From contig JAHFIF010000006.1 of NCBI GenBank assembly GCA_023246535.1, forward strand, positions 14,151 through 20,139: a stretch of DNA of 5,989 nt, read 5' to 3'. This document shows positions 5,618-5,989 of this stretch, piece after piece; positions within the stretch are counted from its first letter, which is position 1, and each line of letters opens with the position of its first letter. This DNA is from a bacterium. Its GTDB lineage: Bacteria; Patescibacteriota; Patescibacteriia; CAIQCM01. The translations under genes and the position numbers were made by a program. The notes under the pieces are model-generated. The model did no database searches, was not told where the DNA came from, and saw only the letters and a list, made by a program, of their open reading frames with translations.

Positions 5618-5631
5618 TGCCGTCCAGTATA
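5618..5631 (-). promoter_or_regulatory. -10 element upstream of tyrS-argS
   Basis: TATACT on the minus strand (5631-5626) matches 5 of 6 consensus bases and would start transcription near 5618, leaving a leader of about 29 nt. A -35 at normal spacing would fall inside the terminator hairpin of the preceding gene (CTGTTA, 5653-5648, 3 of 6 matches), so the promoter is either weak, activator-dependent or only approximate. Confidence 0.4.
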
Positions 5632-5633
5632 AG

Positions 5634-5659
5634 AAAAAGGAGCTGCGTAACAGCTCCTT
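5634..5659 (-). terminator. Rho-independent terminator of the right-edge gene
   Basis: On the minus strand AAGGAGCTG (5659-5651), loop TTACG and CAGCTCCTT (5645-5637) form a 9-bp perfect stem followed by further T residues (5636-5634), a textbook intrinsic terminator. It separates the right-edge gene from tyrS-argS. It is preceded by a smaller palindrome, GTCCAGCT/AGCTGGAC (5663-5670 and 5672-5679). Confidence 0.88.
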
Positions 5660-5662
5660 ATT

Positions 5663-5679
5663 GTCCAGCTCAGCTGGAC
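5663..5679. repeat. Small palindrome just after the right-edge ORF stop
   Basis: GTCCAGCT (5663-5670) and AGCTGGAC (5672-5679) are perfectly complementary around one base, so as RNA they would form a 6-bp stem with a 5-nt loop. It lies between the stop codon (5686-5688) and the terminator and could act as an upstream helper hairpin or a protein-binding dyad. The half-site GTCCAG recurs at 5622-5627 beside the tyrS -10 box. Confidence 0.45.
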
Positions 5680-5685
5680 GCGATT

Positions 5686-5989
5686 TTAGACCGACTTTGC
5701 CAGTCGGTCTTTGGCGTCGGCAATGGCCGCAACCAACGAGTTCACGTCGGTTTGCGAGAGATACAAGCCGTCGAACTGGTTGGACTGGATGATCTCCTCC
5801 ATGAGCCGACGCAGTGTTTCGTCTTGTTCACACTCGCCCGGGTGCGGATACCTTTGCACTTTCCACGCCAACGTTCCTTCGCGCATTCTTGTCTCGTACG
5901 GCAAGAACGGGTAGGCCCGGGCGGTCAGCGAGATGATGATGTCGGTTGGAAGCGGATCCAATGGCGCCCGGTGACGGCCGAATTGGAAC
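5686..5989 (-). CDS. Partial hypothetical protein, C-terminal 100 residues, N-terminus beyond right edge
   Basis: The frame is open from the right edge to a TAA at 5688-5686. There is no in-frame ATG near the edge: a TTG at 5961-5959 could be read as a start, but coding continues upstream of it (FQFGRHRAPLDPLPTDIII), so I treat the gene as truncated by the window. The visible part has a beta-like TDIIISLTARAYPF, an acidic helix ETLRRLMEEIIQ, and a C-terminal amphipathic helix DVNSLVAAIADAKDRLAKSV. I do not recognise the family. No membrane segment is visible. A strong terminator follows, so it ends its own transcription unit and is not obviously linked to tyrS. Base composition resembles the neighbouring genes. 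Confidence 0.6.
   Translation of the reverse strand, partial: FQFGRHRAPLDPLPTDIIISLTARAYPFLPYETRMREGTLAWKVQRYPHPGECEQDETLRRLMEEIIQSNQFDGLYLSQTDVNSLVAAIADAKDRLAKSV

Noticed and set aside
5590..5633. T-box riboswitch before tyrS
   Set aside because: Only 44 nt separate the previous terminator from the start codon, too short for a T-box, and no conserved T-box core is seen.
1..5989. CRISPR array, transposase or insertion sequence
   Set aside because: No regularly spaced direct repeats, no transposase motifs and no paired terminal repeats were found.

Overview
The window is a bacterial chromosome segment in which every convincing gene lies on the minus strand, so it reads right to left. From about 345 to 5989 it is GC-rich. 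None of the six visible start codons is preceded by a recognisable Shine-Dalgarno motif. That feature, the very tight gene packing, the divergent ArgRS signature (SDRGIGVTKAM where the usual E. coli type has NDWGT), and a short YegS-like lipid-kinase homologue with altered motifs together suggest a Candidate Phyla Radiation (Patescibacteria) type organism. This is an inference and not a proven placement.

Right to left: (1) 5989-5686, the 3' end of an unrecognised gene, closed by a clear intrinsic terminator at 5634-5659. (2) tyrS (5589-4405) and argS (4403-2682), two class I aminoacyl-tRNA synthetases separated by one nucleotide and almost certainly co-transcribed. (3) A 198-bp intergenic region (2681-2484) packed with three separate long inverted repeats; one has a T-tract only in the plus orientation. 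(4) A tight three-gene operon: bactofilin (2483-2088), a YegS/diacylglycerol-kinase-like protein with altered catalytic motifs (2078-1317) and a PHP-domain phosphoesterase (1315-437). (5) tRNA-Leu(GAG) at 344-259. A near-consensus sigma-70 promoter (TTGACA-N17-CATAAT) overlapping the 3' end of the PHP gene apparently drives it, through a leader of about 70 nt that begins with an inverted repeat. A strong intrinsic terminator begins at the last base of the CCA tail. (6) Left of that terminator the composition drops to about 37% G+C and a partial, unrecognised ORF (201 to the left edge) begins.

Functionally, the right half is translation (charging of Tyr and Arg tRNAs) and the left half combines a cytoskeletal polymer, a lipid-kinase fold protein and a metal-dependent phosphoesterase, followed by a tRNA. 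There is no CRISPR array, transposase, rRNA or complete mobile element. The most interesting unexplained items are the inverted-repeat cluster between argS and the bactofilin gene, the degenerate lipid-kinase homologue in a bactofilin operon, the structured tRNA leader with a REP-like palindrome, and the AT-rich ORF abutting the tRNA gene. No stretch over 300 bases lacks a gene.
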